From positions 496,001 through 560,000 of the forward strand of contig JARGSG010000005.1 of NCBI GenBank assembly GCA_030374805.1: a stretch of DNA of 64,000 bases. Direction: 5' to 3'. The notes below the pieces were generated by a model. It searched no databases and was not told the origin of the DNA. It worked only from the letters and a program-made list of their open reading frames with translations. This document shows positions 1 to 11,112 of this stretch, piece by piece. This DNA is from Gracilaria gracilis. Its lineage: Eukaryota; Rhodophyta; Florideophyceae; Gracilariales; Gracilariaceae. The position numbers and the translations under genes were made by a program. Within the stretch, counting starts at the first letter, position 1. Every line of letters starts with the position of its first letter.

Positions 1-1310
1 CATTTGCTCCAGGAACGGTAACAGTACCACTTTCACGTTGAAATGTAAGTATAGGCTTGTTCTGGGACCATTTTCCTCTCTTCTCGTGTTGCTTTTTGAT
101 GTATATCTGCACCAAATCTCCTACGGTTACTGGGGGTTCTTCGAACGTCCTGGGCCTAAGGATTAAAGTCAGCTTACGCTTGGCCAAGAGAGTTTGATGT
201 GCATCGGCAAGTTCCTCGGGCAGCAGCCTTGGCAGGCCGCCATTCTCGATAGGTCTCGCATATCCTTTTGCCAACTCGTGCGCGGATAGGACGTCGTTTC
301 CATAAAGATCGTAGGTTATCCTGATAGCCTGTTGCACAAAAAGAGAGCTTCTCCAATCACTGGCTTCTACGTTTGAAGCCTCCTTCAGACGCAGGAAAAC
401 GTCTCTGATTATGCGATGCTTGGATTCGAGAACGTTCTTGTTGTGTCTATGAGCGGGTAGGGGTCTGACTTCAATTCTCTGCTCACTCAGATAGTCGTTA
501 AATATGGTATTGTTGAAGGCTTGGTCGTACGCAACCACATCAGGTTCCCAAAATGGTGTTAAACAATGTGCGTCGAAGATCAGTATGGCGTTTCGCATGG
601 ACTTATCTTCCACCTCCGCTCCGACTGAGTATCGTGATACGGAATCCATGATGTGCATTACCACATGTTGATCCAAGAACAGATGATCGACACACACGAC
701 CTGGTTGAACGATCTCGTCATTGAGCTTAGCGATACTTTTCTGGAGGCTTTGGGTGTCGCTGTACCTTTGCAGGCGGTACAGTCTTCCAAAGCAGTCTGC
801 AAATACTTGTCCACTTGTGCGTTCCAAACTTCATTCCTTTTCAAAAGAATTTTGATATCCGAGTAGTTTGAGTGACCACAGACATGTTTCTGCACCTTAT
901 CCACGATCGTTTTTAGATCCTTCCATGGTCTATCAGAGGTATCACCATCCAGATGAGCCGTTGCGCAAAACAACGCAGTTTTGTGTTCGGCTGTAAGTTC
1001 GGGTTCGTGGAAACTGAACCCTGCGTATGGAATGTAGGTGTGCAAATCTTTGTCCACCAAAGTGATGTGGCCTTGTCCCTGGTCGTCTTCATCGGGAGGG
1101 AGTTTCAGGACATTCTGGTTGACGCGAAGAATGTCAAAATAATTGGTGACGTTTCGCCCAACAACCCACTGGGAGGATCCGTCGATTACCAAGTGTCGAA
1201 TATGCACAGTTCTTCCTTTGTCCGTCTTTTCTTCAGCATCACTGAACCAAGGATCTTCCTTGCCGGGCTTTTGTGTTCGCCCTTTCCATATTGCCAATAC
1301 GGTCTGACGG
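1..1310 (-). CDS. Retroelement protease-integrase polyprotein, partial
   Basis: One minus-strand frame stays open from about 1310 to the window edge, some 430 codons. It begins near a retropepsin-like site (LVIDGSSQWVVG; the usual DSG/DTG is DGS here). An integrase HHCC zinc module follows (HVCGH, then CTAC about 30 residues later). The catalytic core has Asp in VCVDHL, Asp in VVAYDQAF and Glu in NVLESKHRIIRD. Beyond the core is a GPY/F-like stretch rich in Lys and Arg. There is no start Met; the product would be cleaved from a Gag-Pol precursor. A frame change near 1250-1330 separates it from upstream sequence. The assignment rests on motif order and spacing. Confidence 0.7.
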
Positions 1311-1767
1311 CAAGCGCTTCCAGTATTTCATTGCGGCTTCCATTCCAATCAGGGCAAACGAATTTTGCAATCAGCTTGAGCTCAACTTGTCCAATACCAC
1401 TGTATGGTGGTGCATTGTCGACGAGCGGTCCTACGAAATCTTCAACTACCGTTGAATTCATTGCACGTAGATGTCCCATGTTAAAAGTTAAAACGTTGTT
1501 CTTTTCTTTGCTTGCGTTAACCGGAGCATCTAATGCCTTGAATCCTGGTTTCAGCGAACCATTTCGGTTGTGATCCTACCAATGTCCATACTTCCGACAC
1601 TTCTTGCACTGAGTTCTTCCCTTCAATTTGGCGATCTGCTCAGGGGTCTTGTGCTGGTTCTGATATCCGATAGTTCTCTCTCGAGTACCTCTACTGTTGC
1701 CGCTTCGATACGTGTTCTGCGCCGAGTTTGCTGAAAGAGTGTTCGACGACTGTTCCCTTCCAGAATT

Positions 1768-2409
1768 CTACATCTTGTCGCACTGCCTGAGTACGGAAGC
1801 GATCGATGAGTACGACACAGCCTTCAAATAGTCATTTGTAGTAGATGTCGGAGTGAGACTCGCTTCACGTGGAGCACCATTTGCTAGAACGGACACTCTT
1901 TGGTTGTTATCGACATCTGAATTTGCCAATAAAGCGGAGGCCACAAGCGCATCTGACAGCTTTGCTTCGGATCCATGGGCGTTGAGTCTTGAAACTTGCG
2001 CTTGGAACCTGGATTCAAAATTCTTAAAGCTTTCGTTGTGGTTTCGCTTCGCGTTCAACAGTGAAAGGAAATCCTGAAAGACATCCGACACTACGGCGAG
2101 TGGATCTCTTTTGTACAATGCTTCCACAATTGCATTTACACCCTTCACTGATTTGACTGCTGCCTCTGGAATAGCCTTGCAGAGGTCCTTTGCACGTCCG
2201 TACAGTTGTGATTGCAGCATTATTCCACGAGCTTCTTTTGGAATCTTGTTACTGCTCGAGTCCGCCAGCATGTCGTGAAAAGCTTGCCATAGCGAAACGG
2301 CGTCCGCATATTCTTCCTGGTTTCCACGTCCATCATTCCACGGAACTGTTCTGATATCCCATGAAAAACGGGGCGTCGACGGCAGATTGTTCGAGCTTTC
2401 TGGGCCCAT
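1768..2409 (-). CDS. Retroelement Gag-like protein
   Basis: The minus-strand ORF runs about 213 codons from the Met at 2409 (MGPESSNNLP). The open frame extends upstream without an ATG, through a repeat shared with the neighbouring ORF at 2682. The product is mostly helical and charged, with no signal peptide, as expected for a capsid domain (a region around NAKRNHNESFKNFESRFQ resembles Gag-type helices). Downstream in another frame is CKKCRKYGHW, half of a CCHC knuckle followed at once by a TAG. The Gag-Pol connection is therefore broken. Identity is inferred from position before protease and integrase. Confidence 0.6.
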   Translation of the reverse strand: MGPESSNNLPSTPRFSWDIRTVPWNDGRGNQEEYADAVSLWQAFHDMLADSSSNKIPKEARGIMLQSQLYGRAKDLCKAIPEAAVKSVKGVNAIVEALYKRDPLAVVSDVFQDFLSLLNAKRNHNESFKNFESRFQAQVSRLNAHGSEAKLSDALVASALLANSDVDNNQRVSVLANGAPREASLTPTSTTNDYLKAVSYSSIASVLRQCDKM

Positions 2410-2497
2410 AAAAATGAATACAGCTGAGCAACTCCGGCGCTCTCTGCGCTGGTTCTCTGCACGTGTCACTCATCTTCTATACTCCTCCTCTTTCCAC
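2406..2497 (+). repeat. Inverted repeat, left arm (5'UTR/promoter-like)
   Basis: About 85 bases match the reverse complement of 2597-2684 with only a few differences. The arm holds the TATA-like and leader region of the gag ORF on the minus strand. It is separated from its partner by about 100 bp. Confidence 0.8.
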
Positions 2498-2596
2498 GAA
2501 GAGAAAAGGTTCCTGTACGCAACCGCTGTAAGCGCGATGCACTGTAAGAAACACTCCGCCCAAGCTGTTTTAGAAAGCTAGAGATGGGTCGCCGTC

Positions 2597-2684
2597 CTCA
2601 AGGAAAGAGGAAGAGTATAAAAAATGAGTGACACGTGCAGGGAACCAGCGCAGAGAGCGCCGGAGTTGCTCAGCTGTTTTTATG
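2597..2684 (-). repeat. Inverted repeat, right arm (5'UTR/promoter-like)
   Basis: This is the reverse-complement partner of 2406-2497. It contains a TATA-like GAGTATAAAAAATGAG at about 2613 and leads directly into the ORF at 2682. Two divergent ORFs therefore share the same leader. It could be terminal inverted repeats of a small element or a duplicated LTR end. Confidence 0.8.
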
Positions 2685-3197
2685 GTTAGGGTTGAGAAGG
2701 AAGAGCTACAGAATAAAGAGAAGAAATTGATTGAGGCGGGTGAACGAATACGTGAACAAGCACTGAAGAGAGGCAGGACTGAGACTGTAAGTGATGAAAA
2801 CCGTTCCCACAAATCAATTCGTAGGAAAACCGCACGGAGCTTTGGATTTCCGCAGGCAAATGATGACATGACGTTGGTTCTGGTAGAACAAGGAAAAACA
2901 TGCCAGCAGACAGAGCAGAAGCGAATTGAATTAGAGTGGGAGCGTCTGGATTTCGACCGTGAACGAAATGCGAAGAAGGTTCAGCGGGTTGAAATTGAAC
3001 GGGAACGTTTAAAGCTTGACCGAGAGCGACATTCGAAGGAGGTAGAGCGATATGAAGCTTTGCAAAAGGAGAACGCTCGTAGAATAGATCTTGAAGAGCA
3101 ACGTATTGTCATGGAAAAGGAAGAGCGAGCTTTGGCGCGTTTGGAGAGGAAGCAAATGCTCGGACTGGTAGAGACAATGACAAAGAAGCTGCAATAA
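2682..3197 (+). CDS. Coiled-coil protein, probably transposon-derived C-terminal part
   Basis: The ORF is 171 codons from the first real ATG (MVRVEKEELQNKEK). The open frame begins further upstream, inside the inverted repeat, but without an ATG. The product is extremely rich in Glu, Arg and Lys with heptad-like repeats (KRIELEWERLDFDRERN, EIERERLKLDRERH). This matches the C-terminal coiled coil that follows Myb/SANT-like DNA-binding domains in proteins encoded by many Harbinger-type elements. No DNA-binding domain precedes it, so it looks like a 5'-truncated piece placed behind a copied leader. Function unknown; expression doubtful. Confidence 0.4.
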   Translation: MVRVEKEELQNKEKKLIEAGERIREQALKRGRTETVSDENRSHKSIRRKTARSFGFPQANDDMTLVLVEQGKTCQQTEQKRIELEWERLDFDRERNAKKVQRVEIERERLKLDRERHSKEVERYEALQKENARRIDLEEQRIVMEKEERALARLERKQMLGLVETMTKKLQ

Positions 3198-3335
3198 GTA
3201 CGGGATATGACAAAGTATAGCAAAAGCAAGTGCAAACAATCATTGTAAGAATGACACTTTAGCCTAGAAACCATTCGCTCTAGCTCCCGCTCTAGAACTA
3301 TCTAGCAAATTTGCCTCCAACTTTGATATACAGCT

Positions 3336-3629
3336 GGTGAAGATGTCATCATAGTTTTGGTTGGGAACAAAACTGACAAGACAGAATCGCTTCAAGTGTG
3401 TACTGAGGAGAGAGAGGCAAAGGGGAAATAGTAGGACATCATGTTTATTGAAACCAGTGCCAAGAATGGATTCAATATCAAGTCTCTGTTCAGAAAGATC
3501 GCCACTGCGCTTCCTAGCAGGGAAAGTTCACAACTCGCTGAGGAACCAGATCTCATTGACGTTAATCTATTACCTCGACCCAACACCACTGGTAAACAAA
3601 CCTCATCTGCTTCCTCGGGCGCCTGTTAG
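3336..3629 (+). pseudogene. Rab6-type small GTPase, C-terminal fragment
   Basis: One frame reads from GEDVIIVLVGNKTD (the G4 motif NKxD) through MFIETSAKNGFNIKSLF (the G5 SAK motif and following helix) to a hypervariable tail DLIDVNLLPRPN and a Cys-containing end (SASSGAC, then stop). This is diagnostic of Rab6/RabH, a Golgi trafficking GTPase. Two consecutive in-frame TAG codons (about 3432-3437) interrupt it just before DIMFIETSAK. The P-loop, switch I and switch II are absent, so it is 5'-truncated. The natural 3' end is kept. No GTP-binding protein can be made from it. Confidence 0.85.
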
Positions 3630-4050
3630 TCATTACATGTCCTGCCTCCATATTCCATGCCCCAATATGTACTTCAATCCCCCCTTGTAAACCAGCGTTA
3701 ACCGTCTCGAACCACACTCCTTAACACACTCAAATTCAAGTACCATGTGCTATGAAGTATTCAAATGTTCATACTTTGGGAAACATCTTCTACGTACAGC
3801 TTTCTGTGAACTCATCTACAGCAGCGCCAGAATCGTTTCAATTTCTTTCGCTTCTTCGGTATCACCCTGCTCTGACCGGAACAATCCGCACGCTCAGAAC
3901 CACCAGATCATTGGGTCCACAAGCAGCGTTCATTCCTTTCAATCGTGCAGCATCAGAAACGTTCTCACGAACACAAAATGTGGCGTACGCGGACAACACT
4001 GCTAATTCTACTTCCTTATCGTCTCCCCCAAACCATTTCTCTACCAACAG

Positions 4051-4184
4051 ACGCTTTGCTGGCCACATCCCTTCCCAACTGATTACTTTCGCCTCCTTCC
4101 GCACCCAGAATTTGGTAACGCTTCGCTGGTTGTATCCCTTCCCAACTGATTACTTTCGCCCCCTTCCGCATCCAGAATTTGGTA
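4051..4184 (+). repeat. 67-bp tandem duplication (two copies)
   Basis: Two adjacent copies share CTTCCCAACTGATTACTTTC and the surrounding sequence, with period 67 bp and a few substitutions. The surrounding 3.7-4.4 kb holds only low-value open frames. I see no gene there. Confidence 0.8.
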
Positions 4185-4455
4185 AGGTCTCTTAACGACG
4201 ACAGATCTTGAGAATCCCCGACTCTTCCGTACCCAGAGATGGCAAGAGATGAAACAGAAATGTCTTGAATTGACTCACATTAGGTCTACAACTATGTTAA
4301 CCAATATATGCGGAGAAACTTTGCAATTGCAAAAGAAAATGGGTATTCTACAGTTATATGGTGAATACGTAAAGAGTTTATAAGTGCGCAAAATTGTAGA
4401 TACAACCCATAAAGACAAAGAAATTATTGTAGAGACCGACCAAAATCGCAATTCT

Positions 4456-5554
4456 TTAATAAATGTGTAGCAACATGCTCTTAAGCAGCCAAGGTTTCGT
4501 CATCAGAGCAAGCACCTCCAAATTTGTATCCAATCGCATTCGCTTCTTCTCGCGATATTTCCTTTGGACTTCCTTCCGCTTTGATGCCATTGATTCACCA
4601 ATGTGATACAAACGATTTTTTATACGAGTATACGTTTCTAAATCCTTCTCCCGTAATGGATACCATCGTACATTTAAATTAGTGAAAGCCACTGCAAATT
4701 GAAAAAATGAATCATATAGCTTCTCTCCATATCGCCACTTAACTGCAAACATTCCGCATAATCCCACTAACCGTCCAAAAACGTTCTCCACGAGAACTCT
4801 GTCCGATGAGATCTTTCTGTTTCGGACATTGTCTTCAGCTGATAGAGTCACATTTGGGGGGTTTCACGTCGGGTGCAGAAGACGACTATATTGTTCACCA
4901 CCCTGATACCCTTTGTCTGCTAGCACCGCCCATTGACCTTCATACTCATCTATAAGCTCACCAATATCAATTATATTCTTCTCATTTTCCCTCTTCGTCA
5001 ACGCCGTCTGATGAAATTCAATATTTCCGTAAAATATATCTACGTCAGCCTTTGAGCCAGGAAAATGACCTGTAAAAGCAAGAGCCATACCGTTTGACAT
5101 AACAGAAACTTCAGTTTTGAAACTGTATAATTTATGTTTACCACTGTAGTAAACTTTTCCCTCCGCAATATCCGCTTGGGCGATTTGCTTGTTGAAAGAA
5201 TACATCGGTTGCTTAACGAGCATATTTGTAGTTCCTAAAATTCTTATTCTCCCTAATGAGCTTCCCAACGCTATACTTTCCATCCAGGTCGTAGACAAAT
5301 GTTTGCGATATAGAATCAGAAATTAAAAAAACAAATCTTGTAATCATTCTTTCGAATATAGTACCTTTAATTCGGAACATCCTGCCAAGAAAATCCCATG
5401 CACCCCCATGCTTAATGGCGACCAGTGAAATGAAGAGAATGTCTTTTGGGGTGTTTGTATAGCGGCGTCCACGTCCAGAGTTCCATAGGTGGCGTACATT
5501 GGCCTCTATTCCGTTCTAAAGAGCATCAAATTCTTTGGAAGTAAAGTTTGACAT
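4456..5554 (-). pseudogene. DDE_Tnp_4 / Harbinger-like transposase, decayed
   Basis: Conceptual minus-strand reading begins at Met 5554 (MSNFTSKEFDAL) and continues through an HTH-like segment (SLVAIKHGGAWDFLG). The DDE nuclease core follows: YYSGKHKLYSFKTEVSV, then FPGSKADVDIFYGN (Asp), WAVLADKGYQGG (Asp) and SSDRVLVENVFGRL (Glu). Length, about 365 codons, suits the family. It is broken by an in-frame TAG (DAL*NG), a TAA (YAR*ATD), one frameshift before AEGKVYYSG and a TGA at about 4875 (HPT*NPPN). Terminal inverted repeats were not identified. Confidence 0.8.
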
Positions 5555-6760
5555 TTCTAAAATTGTTGCTGAACCTCCCTAGCGAAAGAAAGAATCGTAG
5601 ATGGGAGATTCTCAGTCTGTTTCTTCATCGCTGTCCGACACATCTGGCTCGGAATTGAAGCAATTTTGTTCTGCCTCTCTAGCTAGACGAGAATCTGTGA
5701 GCAATTCCAACGCAGTGCGATTATCTGCTGATGACAATTAAGGTGGTTGAGGCATATTGTTTGGACGAAGATTTTGCGGATATGTTCTGGATTCGACTTA
5801 AGGAATAGTCAAGAAGACTTTTTGGGAGTGGGAAGTTTCCGGGATGGTAGTGCTTAATCAAAGCTTTTTATACGCAATGACTGCGTCTTTCTTATTGACG
5901 TACAGTCTTACAGACTTCTGTGCTTGTGAATGCGTTTTGAGTACCTCAATTGTATTTGAATTGCGTTCACAACGTGGACGATCACCGAATTCATTCTGTC
6001 GCAATCATTGTTGTAGAATTCAGAAACTACGTTATGACTGAATTTATTGGTAGGAACAGCACTGGTTTAACAATACGTACTGTAACTTCGTTATATTTGC
6101 ATAACAGCGTAGAAGCTTTATTGGATTCCTTGGTACTCGAAGGGCAAATCAATCCCATCATCGCCCCCAGCGACCTTCTGTATTTTGGGGTCTTCAAGTA
6201 CTTCTGCTACAATTTCTGGCACCCAGAACATTTCCCACATATGATCCGAGTGGGACTCACGCTCACGCCTTTGCCGCTTATCAATTCGTATTAAGATGCA
6301 TGAGTTTGCCGGGGAAAAGCACAGTATTGGTCGTTTCACTCTTCTGACTCATTATCATTTTCATCAAACCCGAAGCTGTCATCAAGAGAGAGCCGGGCAA
6401 ACTTCGAATCGATGAGGCTTCCAGTTCGGCTCCTAGCTATGCGTGGGCTCCAAACCATTTTTTTACAACCCAACTCACTGTTGGCGACAACGAGCTCATA
6501 GTCATCTGGGAGCTCCAGACTGTAGTCCATGTCATTCGAAGTGGACGAAATAGTACTGATTCAGCATTAAAGACACCCTGAATGATGGTGGTGTTCTAAC
6601 GCCATTGCTCTTAGTTTGGGATAAGTACTTCTTTCTGTGCATTGAAGGCTTCAATTTGAAACGCTCAAACTTCGCAGCCGATGGAGTGTATGCAACTACC
6701 GTTAAGTTCTTGAGAGTTTCGTTCGCCTTCGTCTTGAACGATTGAAGAAGTGAAGACTGC
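5555..6760. other. Spacer, no supported gene
   Basis: A 47-codon plus-strand ORF at about 5599 (Ser-rich) and minus-strand ORFs at 6336-6530 (acidic end FGFDENDNESEE) and 6118-6339 show no recognisable domain. They may be remnants of accessory transposon genes. Confidence 0.5.
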
Positions 6761-9470
6761 TTACGACGGTACCACCTTATTCCGCTTCTTCTTCGGTAAC
6801 TCTTTCTTTTTGACCATGAGCCGGGGAGCCACTGACATTGCGTTCAACTCCTGGAAGAGCAGTTTGCAAGCGTACGGGATGTACATTTGGCTAATAGCTG
6901 TGCTGTTATTGGCATTGCGATGAGACCACATATGTCACACAAATGAACTCTGTATTTGTCGCTCATGTCCATGAGACGCTCCCGAAGAAAGATTGTCCTG
7001 TCGGATCAAAGTAATGCAAAGAAAAAGCTGTTAGTTTTTCGTCACCTTCAAAACATCAAAAGTCGCAGAGAGACGTACCCGCCATGCGAAATGAGACAAT
7101 CGTGCTCCACTTCTCCAAGTCGCAACCCACCTCTTCTTGCTCGAACTTCGAGGGGTGGCCCAGTCAATAAAGTTACTGGGCCATTTGATCTTGAATGTAT
7201 CCTGTCATCCACCATGTGCTTAAGACGCTGGTAATATGTAGGACCCAGGATTATGTGCGCTTCTAGTGGCCTTCCAGTATGTCCATTGTGCATAAGCTCC
7301 CACCCATGTGGTTGGTAACCAGCTTGTAATAGACTCTTTTCAATATCTTCAACTGTAACAGTAGTGAACGGAGTAGCATCCGCTTCGGTACCCTTCATAG
7401 CAGAAACTTTACCCAGCAAGCATTCAATTAGTTGCCCAATGGCCATTCGAGATGGAATGGAGTGTGGATTGACAATGATATCTTTGATATTTGAAGTGAA
7501 AGGCATATCTTCTTGCCTGTACGTAATGCCGATTGTTCCCTTCTGACCATGTATTGATGGGAACTTGTATCCAATCTGAGGTTTTCTTACAGAACGCAGC
7601 CTTACGGAAACAAATCTGGCACCCTCTTCGTTCATTGCCAGTAGCACTTTGTCCATCACACCGTTCTCGGTTGATTTCGCGCCCTAGGACAGATCCTTCT
7701 TCTTCTTTGCGCCCGCAAGTGCTGCTGCGCCTTGCATGCCCGGCTGAATTACAGGAACTCAAGCTAAAAAAGTAACTTTGCCAACAAGAATATCCTTTCC
7801 CGCAGTGCTAGTTCCTTCACATACCAGACCATCCGCATCAAGTTTGTCATAAGCCCTAGGTTTAACCCCCAAACAATCGTGCATATCGGGCACTTCGAAT
7901 CTTTCTTGAAGGCCTACAAGATGTATCTTTTCTTCGTCACGGAAACTTCTGAAGTAAACGGATCGAAACAGTTTCCGATCAATTCCAGACTGAGATATAA
8001 TGACAGAATCTTCCTGGTTGTAACCAGAATAACAAGCGATAGCGACGACTGCGTTGATACCTGAAGGCAAATCCCGAAATCAAATGCTGCATCGCACACG
8101 TACACACTAATGGCTTCTGCGGATAGTTCAATACGTGAGCCTGTGTATCCATTTTGAGACTGAAGTTCGTTTGTAAACACCCATTGCCTGCTTTCCCATT
8201 GCCGATTGGTACGTATTACGAGGACTTTAATTGTGGTCTGGAAAGGGGATGATTGAACCACAAACGCCAAGAATTATTGCCGGATGGATCTCACAATGCG
8301 TGTACTGTGCCGAATGGTTTCTCTTTCCCAAGTCACTCATTAACATGGCAATCATGATTGTTTCCTCCTCCTCACAATCTAAATATTCGATGAGCCCCAG
8401 AACTAGTAGGCTATGAAATGCGCGGAAATCTGGTCAAACTCTGGACTGTCCTCTTCTTCTGCACTAGCAAGGGCCAGTACATGCCGCTTGCGAATTTTGA
8501 GCTGCCATTTGCGCCACCCATGCCCATCTTATTTCTTGTTCTGTTCAACGACAAACAAAGGCCGTATTATACGACCTGCATCCGTATAAATCCGTAGTTC
8601 TCGCCGTCGATGATCCATTACAATAGAATCTTCGAAGTTTATGTCACCTTTCCGTCTTAAGCTCCGCAACGTATCAGCCAAACCTTCCGCTTTGTGATGG
8701 ATACCCACCCATGCTTCGTTTAAGAACACCTTCGTCGCTTTAGCAACTTGACCTGGGACAATCTCTGACGTCCCTCATCAGCCTTCGCAAAAGCTGTCTG
8801 AATAAAGTAGTCAGCAGTGGTCCCGCCAGATCCAAGCTTTTGTTACCGTAATGATCACGGTCATCTTCGCGCTGTCTACCGAGTGCTACATGAAGCAGTT
8901 TGTTCACCATGTACCCCAAATAGTATGGCTTCTTCATTTCAGATCGTGGTTCAGCTCCGATATGAGGGGGAAGCTCCAGTTGTAGAACGTCTCTTCCGTA
9001 CTTTATACGGTCTCCTCTAGAAGACCTCCTTTTCCAGGGTCTGTTCTTCGTATAAAGTCAAGGGCGCTGAAGACGTCGCGAATGCCCTGGCCTTCTTCTA
9101 TTGAGGGCATGACAGAAGTAATGAGTTCCTCATATGATAAATCGTAGCAGATATAACTCATGCGTTCTTTGTCATTCGCGCATCCTAGAGCGAGGAACCC
9201 AAGTACCACAGGTATCTCCTCATGTACACTTGGGATTTGACAGTGAGTAATTGATCCAGTGAGCCCATCCCTTCCTTTCCCGCGTGACTTGAGCTTCACT
9301 TGAAGAGAAGTTGTTGGTATATTGCTTGCCTCAGATGCAGATCGAACTTCAGGTACATGAGAATAAGTGGGTGGGAGGGACCTCAGGAATATGAAACAGT
9401 GGTTCGTGGACATTCGTTCTTGAGCAAGAAACACTTTTTCAGAACCGTTAATAACAAAATAACCACCCTG
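6761..9470 (-). pseudogene. RPB2: RNA polymerase II second-largest subunit (RPB2), truncated pseudogene
   Basis: Collinear RPB2 blocks run right to left: GGYFVINGSEKV and LAQERMSTNHC (protrusion), [122 protein letters not shown] and a final [20 protein letters not shown]. The first ~200 residues are missing. About 170 codons are deleted near 8757. The second CxxC of the C-terminal zinc site is deleted. In-frame stops (for example HN*SPRN and KKDLS*GAK) and frameshifts (for example before RDLPSG) break it many times. The invariant KFASRHGQKG loop reads [12 protein letters not shown] functional copy must exist elsewhere. Confidence 0.93.
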
Positions 9471-9575
9471 AGCACAGGACCAAGATGTGGGCGTCCACGT
9501 CCAAAGTGCGGATTGGGCATACCATTGTCATCCTAACTTGCAACGTTTGCCTCTGACCTGTTCATGTTGACGGAA

Positions 9576-10064
9576 TCAAATCTTAGTTGAGGGTGGAATT
9601 GTGGGCGCTGCGAATGCATGAGGAAACGGTGGACCCCCTACTGCCGGGGGTGCCGTATCAGAGGGCGGTGCCTGGATTTCGTAGTTGGATAGTGCAGGAT
9701 CAGGAAGGCTGTTGCGCCTAGGAACCCCCGTGTTTCCAGAAGCACCCACGTTATGCACAGGGTTTCTCGTGATCTGTTGAATGGCGGATGAAATTTCGTT
9801 TCGTCTTGCAGACCCAGGGCCAGAATGTCTGCGCTCCTGGTTTCCCCATGTATGTGCAGCAAGGCGACCGGGGCTCGTGGTAGGTGGTTCTTGGGGGCTC
9901 ATCTGGGACGCACGGTGTTTGTTCGTTTCCAATTGTTTGCTCAATTTAAAAGCGTTTGATATTCTGGTAGAGATGAAACGACCGAAGCGAATCTTGTTCT
10001 GATACAGCTTCTTCCGTTCCTCGAAGCGCAGAGAAGGGCGGTTGGCGAGCGTTGTGAGTTCCAA
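9576..10064 (-). other. Pro/Arg-rich open frame between RPB2 fragment and transposase
   Basis: A 162-codon minus-strand frame with low-complexity Pro, Ala and Arg content. I recognise no domain. It overlaps the end of the Harbinger transposase frame in part. It may be transposon or captured sequence rather than a gene. Confidence 0.25.
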
Positions 10065-10149
10065 GCGAGACAGAGGCCGGCAGACGTTGGTGCCTGAATG
10101 AATTGTTGTCTATACGATTTGTGTTTTGCTTTGGAGCGTAGAGAAGACA

Positions 10150-11095
10150 AGACAACCACAAAGCACAATAATTGTCAAAGCTCGGTGCTTCACACTCGAA
10201 GTACTTGCTCACCTGTCCGCCCTTTTCCAGACAAGTCTTGAAGTTGAGCAACAGAGCTGAAGATATGTAGAGAAACGCAACCGAAAAACGACGCTCGCAG
10301 AAGAGGCGAGAAAATTCATTGCTAACCCAGATCTGTTTCAAGTCCTTGTATTTCCATTTTACAGAAGACTGTAGAGAATTCATTGAAGCATTATATTCGA
10401 GCTGCTCACTTGACACGAGAGCCTCTCAAAGGCTGTCTGCAACCATGGGCGTAAAAGGTAGGCCGGATCTCCATAAACGTGATGCTGGAGGCCGTTTATA
10501 ACCATACATCTTTGCATGATCGGCTCTATTCCACTTCTCCTCAAGAGCGTCCGATCGTGTCTTCTTCCCACTATCGGCCCAAAAAGATGAAAGATAAGAC
10601 CATCCGTCGTTGAAATTGTTTGATACTTTAGGCAGTGCTTGCGAATATGCCCAGAGTAGCAAGCTCTTTGGTTGCATCCTTTTCCGCCCGGGCGGAACAT
10701 CACAATTTTTGTACAATCAATAAAGCCTGCCCACCTTTCCAATGGAGCACCGAGATTACTTAGAGCTGCAGCATAGATTGCACTGCGTTCGGCGAAGAGT
10801 GCATGTTGCAGTGTTATGATTAGTCTACCCTTCGATTCTACAAAACGCTCTAACGCTTGCCAAAAGACTTTATCTGACCTATGTGACTGTACCGCATTCC
10901 AAACATTGGTGCCAGGTCATACCATGTGTGGGCTGAGGCTAAGTGCTTGAGAATAACGCAGCATGCAGTTATAGAGTCGTATTTGTACCGGTTACGCGGA
11001 GTGTGGTTTGTTTCCCAGTTTATAACTGCAGCTACTCTTGGAATATCATTGTGCCGTAGTACAAAATTATGAAGACATTGCTCATCAGAATAGAC
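10150..11095 (-). pseudogene. Harbinger/HARBI1-like transposase, frameshifted
   Basis: An N-terminal segment (WETNHTPRNRYKYDS, ILKHLASAHTWYDLAPMFG) is followed after a frameshift by the nuclease core: WAGFIDCTKIVMFRPGG (first Asp), QRACYSGHIRKHCLKYQ, DGLIFHLFGPIVGRRHDRTLL (second Asp) and YGDPAYLLRPWLQ. A second frameshift at about 10400 moves to QLEYNASMNSLQSSVKW (Glu-region helix) and a C-terminal segment ending near SKYFECEAPSFDNY. The family is DDE_Tnp_4 nuclease. It is a different lineage from the copy at 4456-5554. It lies in the same orientation as, and 0.7 kb upstream of, the RPB2 fragment. Confidence 0.8.
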
Positions 11096-11112
11096 GTTTA
11101 TGTTGAAAGTCG

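Larger units (their letters stand above)
1..2409 (-). mobile_element. Copia-order LTR retroelement, partial (runs off left edge)
   Basis: Reading leftwards, the minus strand shows a gag ORF, a degraded zinc-knuckle segment, a retropepsin-like site and an integrase that is still open at base 1. Integrase lies directly after protease with no reverse transcriptase between them, which is the Ty1/copia order. Reverse transcriptase and the 3' LTR must lie outside the window. Several frameshifts and stops between about 1250 and 1770 break gag from pol, so this copy is probably inactive. The 5' boundary is close to an inverted repeat at about 2406-2497. Confidence 0.75.

Noticed and set aside
6761..9470. 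RPB2 as a functional multi-intron gene
   Set aside because: Frame changes occur inside conserved blocks with no splice sites, the N-terminus and an internal block are missing, and invariant loop residues are changed.
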